Of a stretch of DNA of 64,000 nucleotides, positions 1-13,699 are shown one piece after another (position 1 is the stretch's first letter; the number at the start of each line of letters is the position of its first letter). The position numbers and the translations under genes are program-made. The stretch comes from Datisca glomerata (taxonomy: Eukaryota; Streptophyta; Magnoliopsida; Cucurbitales; Datiscaceae). A model generated the notes under the pieces. That model was given only the letters and a program-made list of their open reading frames with translations. It searched no databases and had not been told where the DNA came from. The stretch is taken from contig QANY01000261.1 in assembly GCA_003255025.1 (NCBI GenBank), positions 1,977,551 to 2,041,550 on the forward strand, written 5' to 3'.

Positions 1-345
1 ATATATATATAAACAATTATCGATTATTTTTTAATTATCGATAAATGAGACAAAATATCTAATTTGTGAAATTATGTAATTAAATTATTATTAGATAGTA
101 TCTTGGATCAACTAATCTGTTATTTTTGAAATAACATATAATTTAATTGATAGGGGTAATCAAATATGTTAAATTTAAATCAACTGATATCTAGATATTT
201 ATCTGATTAAAATAAATATTTAATTTACAGTAATTGTCACACGACAGTCACTGATTGAGTATCAGAGATTGACATGGACTATTGTAGTGTCACATGGCAC
301 TACAGTAGTGGGGGTGCAATATTATAGTACCACATGGCACTGCAA
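1..345 (+). repeat. 5' LTR remnant of copia element A
   Basis: Collinear with the 3' LTR of the same element from about 6760 (shared blocks around TTATCGATAA, GATAGGGGTAATCA and ATTGACATGGACTA). Similarity stops near 345, where a GC-rich leader sequence begins. The upstream part lies outside the window. Confidence 0.8.
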
Positions 346-1917
346 TGGTGCCGTCGACGCCCGACGGTGGTGGTCGGCGACGGCTGTGGCTGGCCGGCAG
401 TGATAGGCAGCGGTAGGAGAGTCCTATCGTTGGTGGCAACTGTTGTCACATTTGAGAAAGTTTCGCAGAAACCCTGATACCAACCAACCCTATCACTATA
501 GAGTTTGATGATGACCCTATCTCTATCTATTATCCTTTTAAATTTTGAAATTAATATAATTTTAATTATTAATTATTAATTTTATGAAAATTAGAAATTA
601 ATAGGTTGATTGGATTAGACTCAAGTTTGACCAAATCAAATAAAATATTTATTTGACTAAATCAAAGTCAACTAATTGGAAAGGGATAATTATATAAATT
701 AATTTTAATTAAGAAAAATAGTTTTTTATTAATTAAATAGATTTTTGTTCAAAGCTTGAAAATTATGAAGATGGATATCAGGAGGAGAATGTAATATTTA
801 GAAAATATGTAGTTTTAAAGTCCGCTTTGTAATTTTATTTCTTTATCTCAAAAGTTATAATTTACAAAACCCAATAGTCACTTGGTCCATTGCTATTTTA
901 TTTAATTGTTAAATAATTATTTTAATTATTATGTTTGATAACATCTCCATGCATTAGTCGATCATATGATATATATGAAAATCCTATACAATTTATTTGA
1001 TCAAGCGTCTCATTAGTAGAAATATGATTTATTAAGTTTATCCTAATATGTTTATACGTATTGTTTTATAAAATCAATTGCGTGTAAACTGTTAGGTTTT
1101 AATTAGTTAAAACTTAGTAATCACACCACACTAAGGCATATAGTAACTTTTAGGATAACCGACTTTGGTAAAAGAGTTTTATTAAAGTTTGATGAATTTA
1201 ATTAATTAGTTAATCTAAGTTCACCTAATTATGACTTAGGTGCTTTAGAATGTTTAATGAACTTAAACAAATAAGATTGATATAATTGATTATTAAATAT
1301 TCATAGAGTTATTATTTTAAATAGTGATTAATTTAGAATTAATTGATTAGTTAAAATGGAAACACAAAATCCTATAGTCTCCATCATTAGTACAACACCG
1401 TGATGTGCAGTATGGGTCTCGAGATGGCTTGGTTTTCATTCATCCCCTTAAGGAAGGTTTCGAGCTATACCAATACCGAGGTTAGACTTTTTAAGAAGAT
1501 ATGAGGAAGTGATGTAGTTTAGTTTTGACTAACTCTAAGACGGCATATTCTAAATCAAATCATGGAATGTGAAATAATAAGTTACACTCACAAACTCAAA
1601 ATTAAGCTTCATGTGGATAGTTGTGACTTGACCAAACATGCGATACCTTATTATTAAAATAGAAAATATGAGATATTTTAAGTTTTAATTAATAATGATG
1701 AGAATATCTCATAGACTGTATGAGGTTAATCTGACTAACCCTACGACAACACATTAATCGTTGGGTTATTTTATCGTGATTAGTAAATGTTAAATTTTGT
1801 GTATTTATTATGTTGCATTCATGCATCACGTTTACCTTTCGAATTCTAGATCTATATCAATTATATTAAATCTTGTAAGTTTTAAATTTCAGTTACCATT
1901 ATTAAGTTTACCATAGA

Positions 1918-4900
1918 CAACATGTTACTGCTTTACTCGCACTTGAGAAATTGAATGGTGATAAATTCCTACGTTATAAATCAAATATGAACTTAATGCT
2001 GATTTGTGAAAATCATAAGTTCGTTCTTCCTGAGGAGTCTGCTACTAATACCCCTAAAAATGTCATGGACAAATATGATGCTTGGATCATATTAAACAAC
2101 AAGGTGAAGTGCTACATGCTTGTGAGCATGAATGGTGTTGTGAGAATCAAGCATGAAAGCATGGAGACTGGCTATGAGATTATCGAATCTCTACAGGCTA
2201 TGTTTGGGCAATAGTTTGATCAAAGTCGTCATCAGGCCACTACGAGTTATATGACAACTAAGATGAGTAAGGGTACTTATGTGCGAGAACATGTTTTGAA
2301 CATGATCAACATAATGCACGAGGCAGAAGTACATGTGGTGACCATTGATGAGCAGACTATAGTTAGCATTATACTTTAGTCTTTCACACCAGCTTTTTCT
2401 GCGTTCACGACCAACTATAATATGAACAAGTTGTAATTCAACATGACCCAATTGTTGAATGAACTGCATATTTTTTAGTCACCCAACCTTAGAATGAACC
2501 ACGAGGGCGAGGCAAATTTTGTCGAGAAAAAACCTTCTTCCACTGTAAATAGTAACAAGAGGAAGAAGATCAATGGAAAGGATAAAGGTAAAATTAAGAA
2601 AGGGAAGAAAGTCAAGACATCGCCAAAATCCAAGAAGAACAAGAAAGACATCAAGCCCAAGGAAAAATATTTCCACTGTGGGGTTGAAGGTCATTGAAAG
2701 AGAAAAGGTAACAAGTATCTCTCAGAGCTGAAAAAATAAAGGTAAATACAATTTACTTGTACTTGAAGCTTTCTTAGTGGAATATGATTTGTCATCCTAG
2801 ATACTTGATTCAGGAGCCACTAACCATGTATGTTCGTTTTTGCATATGCTTGATTCGTCAAGGGAGTTGGCTAATGGCGAGATTGTTTTGAGAGTTGGCA
2901 GTGGTGCACTCGTGTCAGCTAAAGTATTAGAGACAATTCGTTTACTTTTTGTATATAATTATTTAGTTTTGAACGATATTTATTATATTCCTGGATTTTT
3001 GAGAAATTTGATTTCTTTTTCATTTTTGCAAGAACAGTTATTCGAAGTTTTTTTATTAATAAAAAGTTTATTATTTCTAAGAATAGATTCGATATTTGTC
3101 ATGCAAAAGTTATAAACGGACTGTATACGTTTAAACCAACTGAACGCGCATTAAATGTAGCAAAATCTAAAAGTAACAAACGACGTAGAGTTTCTCATGA
3201 TGATGATAACACATATCTTTGACATGTTAGGTTGGGACATATTAATCTAGATAGGTTAAACGTGATAGCAAAGCATGGTCTTTTGAGAACTAAAAGTTGG
3301 AACTCTTCCTATTTGTGAATCACGTATAGAGGGTAAAATGACCAATAGACCTTTCATAGGAAAGGGCCAAAGAGCCAAACAATCACTCTGAACTAGTACA
3401 TAGTGATGTTTGTGGACCGATCAATGTATAAGCTAGAGGTGGGTATAAGTATTTCGTCACTTTTATTGACGATAACAATATATGGTTATACTTACCTAAT
3501 GCAAAGTAAGTTTGAAACTTTTGGAAAGTTTAAAAACCTTAAAGCTGAAGCTGAAAAGCAATTAGGTAAATTATTGAAAACCATTCGATCCGATCGAGGC
3601 AGTGAATACCTGGATTTAGAATTCAATGATTATTTGCTAGAGTGTCGAATCATATCCCAACCCACAACACCTGGAACACCGCATCAAAATGGTGTTGCGG
3701 AGAGGAGAAATCGAACCTTATTAGATATGGTTAGGTCGATGTTAAACTACTCATCACTATCACTTACATTTTGGGATATGCACTATACACGACAACTTAC
3801 ATTTTGAATGTAGTGCCCTTTAGTCTGTAAGCAAGATACCTTTATAGTTTATGGAATGGATCCAAACCTAGTTTGTGTCATTTGTGTATATAAAGGTGTC
3901 CAACTCACGTTCTTAGATCCAAGACTAAAAAGTTAGACTCGAGGTCTGAGGTATGCATATTCGTAGGCTATGCTCCAGAGACTAGAGGTGGATACTTTTA
4001 TAGTCACAAGGATCAAAAGGTGTTTGTATCAACAAAAGCAACCTTCCTTGAGCATGACTATATGCAAAACTATAAACCTCGCAGAAAAGTAGTTCTCGAG
4101 GAATTAGCGGCTGATGAGACCAGGCCACCTTCAATTTTTATTGATAAACGACAAACCAGAGAAACCACAGTTCCTACAAAGGAAACCCTGATCCAATGTC
4201 GTAGTGGGAGGGTTGTGAGACAACCAGTTTGCAACAAACTAGAGGCACATGTCCTAGTGCCAGACACTTATAATGACGATCCATTATCTTTTGAAGAAGT
4301 AATGGATGATCCTGAAAAGACAAAATGGCAAGATGCCATGAACTAGAAAATGGAATCTATATATTCCAATTTCTTCTGAGAACTTGTAGATCCGCCTGAA
4401 GATGTCTGACTCATTGGATGTAAATGGATCTTTAAGAAAAAAAGAGGTACAAATGAGAAAGTAAAGACTTTCAAGGCACGGTTAGTAGCCAATGGCTATA
4501 CACAAAGTGAACGAGTCGACTTTGAATAGACATTCTCCATCGTGGCCATGCTAAAATCCATTCACATTATTTTATCCATAGCCGCTAGTTTTGACTATAG
4601 GATATGTCAAATGGACGTCAAGACAGCTTTTCTGAATGACTCTCTTGAAGAAAGCATCTAAATGATGCAACTCGAAAGGTTCATATAAAACAGGAAAGAT
4701 CAAAAAGTATTCTAGTTGCTTAAATCCATTTATGAATTAAAGAAAACATTTAGATCTTGGAACCTTACCTTTGATGAGATTATAAAGTCTTATGATTTCG
4801 AGAAAAATGTTGACAAAACCTATGTTTATAAATACATCAAAGATAGGATAGTAGTTTTCTTAGTTCTTTATGTTGATGATATTCTACTCATTGAGAATGA

Positions 4901-5624
4901 TGTAGAAACTTTGTCAAAGGTAAAAAAGTGGTTAGTTGAGTAATTCCAAATGAAAGATTTGGCAAAATTGAGTTATGTTCTAGGCATCCAAATCCTAAGG
5001 GATAGAAAGAACAAGCTTTTAACACTTTCTCAGGCATCTTATATTGATAAGGTGCTGGAGAGATTCTCTATGAAGAATATCAAGAAAGGTCAACTACCGA
5101 CCAGATATGAAATTATCCTCTCCAAGGAATAATGTCTTAAGACACCTCAGGAGGAAGATGATATAAGAAAGGTTCCATATACTTCACTAGTTTGAAGTCT
5201 AATGTATGTCATGTTGTGTATGAGACCGAACATCTGTTATGTAGTGGGAATTGTCAGTCGTTAACAATCGAATCCAAGTTTGGAACACTAGATTGCAGTA
5301 AAGGACATCCCCAAGTATCTTAAGATAACGATAAACAATATGCTTGTTTATTCAGGTGGAGACCTGAATCGCACTGGATATACTGATTGAGAATCAGATA
5401 AGGATAATCGAAAGTCAACATCTGGGTCGTACACCGAGGTGATCTAACTGTTATGAAGATAATGTTAGATTAGAACCTGGCTTTGATTGTTATGTGGATA
5501 ACGTTGGATCAATACCTGGGTGATTCATTTACAGAGACACTTCCTATGAAGTCGTTCGGGGGTCATGTGCGAAATAAGAAATTAAGAGAGATACCTTACA
5601 TTTTCTTTAGGGCAAGTGGCAGAT
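1918..5624 (+). pseudogene. Broken gag-pol polyprotein of copia element A
   Basis: Seen in pieces across frames. Gag starts near 1918 with no clean ATG (the position matching the start in element B reads ATA). A zinc knuckle fragment YFHCGVEGH followed by a stop lies at about 2668-2697. The protease motif LDSGATNHVC is at about 2804-2833, just after an in-frame TAG. The integrase zinc region and core lie at about 3220-3800, with the segment TPHQNGVAERRNRTLLD. Reverse transcriptase runs about 4410-5130 and includes the intact active-site motif YVDD near 4870-4881, but has several internal stops. RNase H remnants run to the polypurine tract. All domains belong to one copia polyprotein, now non-functional. 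Confidence 0.88.
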
Positions 5625-7038
5625 TGTTAAGGGTTATGCCCTCAAAATGTATATTGACATTTTGATATGAAATTTAATGAGTATTACATTTTTCTTATAA
5701 TTGTTCTTTTTGAATTATTGTAGAATAATTTATATAAAATATGAAAATTTCATATTCATTAATGAGACTAGGAATTTGTATTAGTACGAGAAGATTAAGA
5801 TCATTAAAAATGAATAAAATTATCAGTAACATATTAAAGTTTGGAATCTTTGGTTGTTAGTACGGTTCACTAAACATTATGAATTCATGTGATGTAGATC
5901 CGAATCATTAATGTGGATAGACATTTTAGTAAATGTACTTTATATAATGAGATTATATATGACTGGACCGATGTGAATTAATATTTTTATCAATGTGCCA
6001 TTTATTATAAAGGATTTAATACACACCAATTCAGTCTGAATCCTGAGTAGTCATGAACTCTTATACATGTCTACTGGATCTTTTGGTTCACTTGTAAGGC
6101 TTGTTTGTAAAACTGGCTAGTCACTTTTATTTTAGAGATTTAGTGATATGCATGGCTGGGAACATGATCTTACAAGATTTAGAATCCAAGCTTTCCTAAC
6201 TGACCGTATATTGGTTTCCTTAAGTGTTAGTTCTGAAACTGAATGGTTACTGAGCTCAAATTTATGATAAGATATAAATTAGTCATTCACTAGTGGATTA
6301 ATGGTACTTAAAGATCAAGAGATAATTAGAAGGACAAAACAGTAACTTTGACCAGTTCTAATTTACGAACCAATAATTGGAGGACATAACTATATTAATT
6401 GATTATATCAGTGGACTATATGTGAATACTTTGTAAATACAGTTTATAATCTCTAATAGTGCAATTTCATATTTATAGTGGAGTAATAGTGAAATTATAA
6501 ATGAGATTATTTAATTAAAGAGCTTATTTAATAATCTAATTTATTAGATTTTAGGATTATAGGTCTATGGTTTCCAAGTCACTTCGATACTACGCAGTCT
6601 AGACTGTGAATTTTTGAGGATATGAGAAAAGGACTAACTTGTAAAGAATTTTTATTCTAAGGCAAGTATACAATTATGAGATAATTATGTATAATTAATT
6701 AATTAAGAATTAATTATTTGAATTATTTATATATATATAAATAAAATTTTCGGAATAAATATATATAAATAATTATCGATTATTCTTAATTATCGATAAG
6801 TGAGATAGAATATCTAATTGTGAAATTAGATAATTAAATTATTATTAGATAAAATTGTGTATCAACTAAATCTGTTATTTGTGAAATAACAGATAATTTT
6901 GTTGATAGGGGTAATCAGATATGTTAATTTTGAATTAACTGATATCGAGATATTTACCTGATTAAAATAAATATTTAATTTGTAGTAATTGTTACGTGTC
7001 AATCACTGATTGAGTATCACAGATTGACATGGACTAAT

Positions 7039-7160
7039 GTAGTGCCACGTGGCACTACGATGGTGGAGGTGCAACACTGTAGTGCCGCATGACACTACAG
7101 TGGTGCAGCGAGACACTGTGCTATCTCACGGCACACTGTAGTGCCATGTGGCACTACAGT
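7039..7160. repeat. Palindrome array in LTR A (CACGTG-centred)
   Basis: Bases 7039-7058 are the perfect 20-bp palindrome GTAGTGCCACGTGGCACTAC, centred on CACGTG. Two further imperfect copies follow at about 7077-7100 and 7135-7160. Related units occur in the 5' remnant (about 284-350) and in both LTRs of element B (about 9055-9140 and 16375-16520). Confidence 0.85.
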
Positions 7161-7644
7161 TGTGTATCGTTATACAGTGGGTTTCACTGTATTGGATAAT
7201 TTGAAATTAAATAATATTTTAATTTTTAATTATCCCTAAATATCTGATAAGCCATTATCTAGAATAAAATATAGATTTTATTCTAATGAGATAAGTTGAT
7301 TAGATCATCAATCAGATAATTAATTCTTCAAATAAGATTTGAGAGAAGAACACAATTTCTTAAAAAAAATGATTTTTTCTACGATTAAGTGTTAATCAAA
7401 ATATTCATCACATTCCCGATCTCATGTGTTAAGTACATCTAGAGACAAAAAAGTATCTTCGTTATATTTTATGTACTCACACAAGTCCTAGTGAGTTGAG
7501 GTTTGAATTGAAAGATCTTAGTGTTGATCTCGGGGTCTACTAATCGTTAGAATGATTTCGTGGGAACGGAGAATCGATCGGTTTTGTGAGAACGCTTGAT
7601 TTAGACTACAAGAGGTATATGATTCTAACATTGTATGTTATTAA

Positions 7645-7656
7645 TTTGATATATAT

Positions 7657-7703
<47 letters not shown>

Positions 7704-7704
7704 A
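7645..7704. repeat. AC/AT microsatellite
   Basis: A run of about 16 AC units flanked by AT dinucleotides inside the 3' LTR of element A. Confidence 0.95.
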
Positions 7705-7870
7705 TGGATCCTGACTGATTGAATAAAAATTTTCAATAAAAAGTTTTTTTGTTATCATAGCGTTGCACGATTTTATTTTACTAATAGATTCGATTTTTTA
7801 TTAAAAGTTTATTTTTTTAAATGGTCATGTGCCACACGCTTCTGCCGCGCATGCGCCGTGATGACCAACA

Positions 7871-8489
7871 CTCTCATTATTCTATAAGAAACTCTATCTA
7901 ATTCTATAGTCGTGAATTTTTCTTTTATAACATGGTTAAATGAAACTTAGATTATAACTTAGTCGATCTACAATTACCTTTTAAATCTGACAACCACCTA
8001 AAATATAAATATGTTTACAACTTGAGAAATACAGATTTATAAAAATTGCTATTTCTCAAGTTAGTTATAAGAAGTTGCTATTGGTACAACTTTAAGGGAA
8101 ATTATAATAAATGAGCAGTTTTTTTATGATTTTGTCAATTGACCGGAAACTTTTGGTTTTGCAATAATGACTGATTCTTTGGACGGCAAGAAGAATCATC
8201 GTTGCGAAGAATATCCAAAATCGAAACCCGAAATCGACGTGGGTTTGTACATGGGTTCTGTGAATCATCGTTGCGAAGACTATCCAAACTTTTATGGGCT
8301 TGTACGTGGGTTCTACTGAAATCGCCGCCGCCAACTGACCCACTACATAATTGCAAAAAATCTTAATGCTGTCTTAATTTGATCTGAATGTTCCTGGAAA
8401 ATTACTATAAATTCTTGAACTTTCATGGGATAATGCTTTAAATCAGTACTTTGGTTGTGAAAAAGTAAAAGATGAAGAATTGAAGAAAA
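7871..8489. other. Spacer between two convergent copia elements
   Basis: No gene seen. The translated frames here have no recognisable domain. The stretch holds a short direct duplication (8193-8318) and separates the 3' ends of elements A and B. Confidence 0.5.
8193..8318. repeat. 69-bp direct tandem duplication
   Basis: GAATCATCGTTGCGAAGA starts at 8193 and again at 8262. The rest of each unit (TATCCAAA then a GTACATGGGTTCT-like end) is also shared with a few changes. The second copy is shorter. Confidence 0.8.
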
Positions 8490-10532
8490 ATTTAGGAATC
8501 ATATACTTCTTGTAGTCTATATAAATTTTATTAAAAATTTATTTTAATCAGGATCTATTATATATTTATACATTAAATCTAAGACATACATGGATAGAAA
8601 TCATATAATTTTTGTACTCTATATCAAGCGTTCTAGCAAACTAACAATTTTGCGTTCCCACGAACAACGAAATTCGAGATCCACACCAAGATCTTTCAAG
8701 CTAGTCCTCAAACGTACTATGACGTGTATGAGCACGTAGAATAATCAAAGACATTTTTTATGTCTCTAGATATACTCAATACATGAGATCTAGAGATTTA
8801 TTGAGAATGATTAATTTTTGTGAGACAATCCTCTGATTGAATACAATGATTATTCTCGCAGAGTTTTTTGATTAACTTTTTAATAATAGAGAAAATTCAC
8901 CATGATTGCAATTGTGTTCTTCACTCTCAATCAACACTGAGGTCAATAGAATAATATCTATATATTTTCAAAATAATGGTATATAAGATTTTTAGGATAA
9001 AATGAAAATAATATTTAATTTCAAAATTACCATTGCAGTGAGACTCACTACAATTTGTGCACAACTGCAGTGCCACATAGCACTACAGTAGTTCATGTCA
9101 ATCTTTTATTCTCAATCACTGATTGACACGTCGCACTACGGTGAATTAAATATTTATTTTAATCAGATAAATATCTAAAATATTAGTTAATTCAAAATTA
9201 ACATATCTGATTATCGTTATCAACTAACTTAACTGTTAGTTTACAAATAACAGATTTAGTTGACTCAAATTATTATCAAATAATAATTTGTAATGATCTA
9301 ATTTCATAAATTAGATATTTTATCTCACTCATTGATAATTAAGAAATTAATCGATATAGTTATTTATATATATATATGTGTGTGTAATTTTCAAAATTTA
9401 TAAATAAATAATTCAATTAATTACTTATTAATTATTTAATCACACATAATTATCTCATAACTATGTACTTGCCCCAAAATAAAAATTTCTTTTGCAAGTC
9501 AGTCATTTCCTCATGTCCTGAAATATACACACTCTAGACTGCGTAGTATAGAGGTGATTTGGGAACCATGGACCTATAATCTGAAGCTTCAATAAACCAG
9601 ATTATTAAATAAACTCTTTAATTAAGTAATCTTATTTATTAATTCTATTATCACTCCACTATAAATATGTAATTGCACTCTTAGAGATGATATAATGTAT
9701 TTACAGAGTATTCTTGTGTAGTTCATTGATCTAATCATTTCACGTAATTTTATCCTCCAATTATTGGTTCGTAAATTAGAGCTGGTCAAAATTTTAATTT
9801 TACCCTTCTAATTACATATTGATCCTTAAATATCATTAATTCACTAGTGAATAACTAATTTATAATCGTATTATAAGTTTGAGCTCAATAACCATTCAAT
9901 TCCAGAATTAACACTTAAGAGAACCAATATACGATCAATTATGAAAACTTGGATTCCAAATCTTGTAAGATCATGTTCTCAACCATCCATATCATTGAAT
10001 CTCCAAAACAAAAGTCACTAGCATGTTTTACAAACAAAACTTAACGAGTGAATCAAAAAATCTAGTAGACATGTATAGGAGTTCATGACTATTCAGGATT
10101 CAGACTGAACTACATATGATCATCAGATTGATGTGTATTAAATCTTTATGATAAACGGTACGTTAATAAAGATATTAATTCACATCGCTTCGGTCATATA
10201 TAATCTTATTATATAAAGTATCTTCACTAAGATATCTATCTACATCAATGATTTAGATCACATGCATTTATATTGCTTAGTGAACCGTACTAGTAACCAT
10301 TCATTAAAGATTTCATATTTTAATATGTTGATGACATTTTTATTCATTATCTTTATTCTTAATTTTCTCTTACTAATACAAGATCATAGTCTCATTCATA
10401 AATATGAAATTTTCAGATATTTATATAAATTATTCAACAATAATGTAAAAAAATAATTATAAGAAAAATGTAATTTCATTAAATTTATATTAAAATGTCA
10501 ATATACATGCTTTAATGACATAACCCCCAACA
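8490..10532 (-). repeat. 3' LTR of copia element B
   Basis: On the - strand it starts TGTTGGGGGTTATG at 10532 and is collinear with the LTRs at 5625-7870 and 15714-17812. The far end near 8490-8530 is diverged and carries an extra copy of a segment resembling AATCATATACTTCTTGTAG. Confidence 0.78.
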
Positions 10533-10544
10533 ATCGTCCGCTTA

Positions 10545-13500
10545 TCCTAAAGTAAATGTAGCATCTCTCTCAACCCCATGTTACGCACATGACCCTCAAA
10601 TGATCTTGCAGGAAGTATTATGGTAAAAGGATCAACCAAGTTCTGATCTGGCGATAACTTCATAACAGTCACATCCCCTCGATGCATGATCTCTCTTACA
10701 AGATGATATTTTCTCTTTACGTGCTTGCCCCACTTATGACTCCTTGGTTCTTTAGAATTAGCTACCGCCCCAATGTTATCACAGTATAGAATCAATGGCT
10801 TGTCCGTATATGAAATTACTTCTAGACCAGTATAGAACTTTCTGAGCTATACTGCTTCTTTCGTAACTTCACAAGTCGTTATATATTCAGCTTCCATAAT
10901 AAAATCTATAATGCTAGATTGTTTGATACTTCTCCAGACTACATGTCCTCCGCCTAGGGTGAATGCGGATCCAAACGTCGCCTTTCAACTATCTCTGTCT
11001 GATTGAAAATAAGAATTAATATATCTAGTGGGGTTCATGTCTCAACTGGATAAACAAGCTTATAATTTCTCGTTCTCCTAAGATACTTGAGAATGTGCTT
11101 TACTGCAACCCAATGTTTCAAACCTAGATTCGATTGATAACGACTGACAATTCCCACTACCAATAGCTGAAGCATAAAAAACCTTTCTCATATCCTCTTC
11201 CTCCTGAGATGTCTTAGGACATTGCTCCTTAGAGAGGACAATTCCATGTCTAGTCAGTAGTTAACCTTTTTTGGAATCCTCCATAGAGATTCTCTTCAGC
11301 ACCTTATCAATATAAGATGCCAGAGAAAATGTCAATAGCATGTTCTTTCTATCCCTTAGGCTTTGGATGCCTAGAACACAGCTCGCGTCTCCCAATTGTT
11401 TCATATGGAATTTCTCAGCTAACCACTTATTTACTTTTGACAAAGTTTCTACATCATTCACAAATGAGTAGACTATCGTCAACACAAAGATCCATTTACA
11501 TCTAATGGGTCTTGCATCTTCAGGTGGATCTACAAGTTTCCAGACAGAATTAGAATACATTGATTCCATTTTTTGGTTCATGAAATCTCGCCATTTCTCA
11601 TTTTTAGGATCATCCATAGCTTCTTCATAAGATAATGGATATTCCTTATCAGTGCCAGGCACTAGGACATGTGCGTCTAGTTCATAACGAATAGGTATCT
11701 TACAACCCTCCCACACGATGTTGCACCGGGGCTTCCTTAACAAAACCTGTGATTTATGTGGTTTGTAGTTTATCAGTTGATAATGAAGGTGATCTGATCT
11801 CATTGGAAGCTAATTCCTCGATAACTACTTTGCTACGAGATTTGTAGTTTTCCATTTAGTCATATTTAAGGAAGGTGTCATTTGTCGATACAAATGCCTT
11901 TTGATCCGTGTGACTATAAAAGTACTCACCTCTAGTCTCTGGAGCATAGCCAACGAATATGCATATTTCAGACCTTGAGTCTAACTTTCCAGTCTTGGGA
12001 CTAAGAACATTAGTTGGACACCCCCATATATGAAAATGATGCAAACTGGGTTTGGAGCCATTCCATAACTCTAAAGGTTTCTTGCTTACAGACTTAGAAA
12101 GCTGTTGCCGTGTGTAATGCAATTCCCGAAAATATAAGTGGTAGTGATGAGTAGTTTAACATCGACTTAACCATATCTAATAAAGTTTGATTTCTCCTTT
12201 CTAAAATATCATTTTGTTGTAGCGTTCCAGGTGTTATGAGTTGGGATAAGATTCCATACACCAGCAAGTAATTCTTGATTTATAAATCCAAGTATTCCTC
12301 ACCTCCATCTGATTGAAGGGTTTTCAATGATTTACCTAATTGCTTTTTAGCTTCAGCTTTGAAGTCTTTAAACTTTCCAAAAGTTTCAGAGTTTTTCTGC
12401 ATTAGTTAAGTATAACCATATCTTGAGTAATCATCAATAAAAGTGACAAAATACTCATACCCACCTTTACCCTGTACATTGATCAGTTTACATACATAAC
12501 TATGCACTAGCTTAACTGGTTCCTTGGCTTTTTGGCTCTTTCCAGTGAAAGGTCTATTGGTCATTTTATCATCTAGACAGGATTCACAAACATGAAGAGT
12601 TTCAACTTTTAGTTCTCTGAAAACATCATGCTTTATTAACCTGTTTAACCTATCTAGATTAATATGCCCCAACATAAGATGCCAAAAATATGTGTTATTA
12701 TCATCATGAGAAACTTTGTCATTTGTTACTTTTAGGTTTTGCTACTTTAAATATTTCAGAACTAGTTAACGTGCATTCAGTCGGTTTAAGCATATACAGT
12801 CCATTCGATACTTTTGGATGACAAATATTGAATCATTGTTAGAAATAATAAACTCATTATTAATTAAAGAAACTTCAAAAAAGTGTTCATGCAGTAACGA
12901 AAGAGAAATCAAATTTATTGAAAATCTAGGAATATAATAAACATCGTTCAAAACTAAATAATTATTTTCAAAATTAAGGCGGACGGTCCCCAATGCTTTC
13001 GCTGACATGAGCGCACCACTGCCCATTCTCATAATGACCTCGCCATCAGCCAACTCCCTTGACGAATCAAACATCTGCAAAGAAGAGCATACATGGTTAG
13101 TGGCTCCTGAATCCAGTATCTAGAATGACAAATCATATTCCACTAAACAAGCTTCAAGTACAAGTAAAACATATTATTTACCTTTATTTTTCAACTCGGA
13201 GAGATACTTGTTACAATTTCTCTTCCATTGATCTCCAACCCCACAATGAAAATATTTTCCTGCGAGTTCGTTGTCTATATTGTTCTTCTCACCCTCAGCT
13301 GGCCTTTTAGCTTTCTTTTTATTATTATTCTTACTTTCGTCCTTACCATTCTTCTTCTTCCTTTTGTTACTACTAACAACAGAAGGAGAAGAGTTTTGCT
13401 CGATAACATTTACCTCGTCCCACGGTAGCCCATGTGTCAATAATCCAAGTATTGACTGCGGGTCTTTTAGGACTTTCTTCAGCAAGAATAAATTCATTAT

Positions 13501-13640
13501 ACTCATAAACTAGCAATATGTTCGAGTTTGATTTCCATCTTATGGAATTATCAACATTCAACTTCTCAAATGCTAGTAAAACAGTAATAGGGTTGCCCAT
13601 GGTAGACATAATAATAACTGAAAAATAAAACATACGTAAT
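10545..13640 (-). pseudogene. Broken gag-pol polyprotein of copia element B
   Basis: Read on -. Gag begins near 13610 (MSTMGNPITVLLAFEKLN). A knuckle-like YFHCGVGDQWKRNCNKYL lies at about 13190-13250. Protease and GAG-pre-integrase follow at about 12766-13130, the integrase zinc region and core start at about 12400-12675, and a C-terminal integrase segment with WGCPTNVL is at 11856-12122. Reverse transcriptase is split: GCKWIF-like RCKWIFV is followed almost at once by VNDVETLSK (about 11480), so the central palm region including YVDD is absent. RNase H with YCDNIGAVANS is at 10547-10795. Not functional. Confidence 0.87.
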
Positions 13641-13699
13641 TCAATATAATTGAAATAAATAACCAAAATTAGAAAGTAAACGTGATGCATGAATGCAAC

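Larger units (their letters stand above)
1..7870 (+). mobile_element. Ty1/copia LTR retrotransposon A, decayed, cut by window edge
   Basis: A copia-type element read on +. The first ~345 bases match bases ~6760-7120 of the downstream LTR, so they are the remains of the 5' LTR. Coding order is gag, CCHC zinc knuckle, protease, integrase, reverse transcriptase, RNase H, the order of Ty1/copia. The frame is broken by many stops and shifts, so it cannot make its own proteins. The 5' LTR joins the internal leader directly at about base 345, and the LTR end and primer-binding site seen in element B are missing. This suggests a deletion at that junction. The 3' LTR ends in AACA at 7870. Confidence 0.88.
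5625..7870 (+). repeat. 3' LTR of copia element A
   Basis: Begins TGTTAAGGGTTATG just after a purine-rich stretch (AGGGCAAGTGGCAGA, about 5609-5623) and ends in AACA at 7870. It matches both LTRs of element B in reverse orientation. At about 2.2 kb it is long for a copia LTR. It contains a microsatellite and an array of GTAGTGCC palindromes. The right edge is set by alignment with the element B LTR, which ends in the same way, so it may be off by a few bases. Confidence 0.78.
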
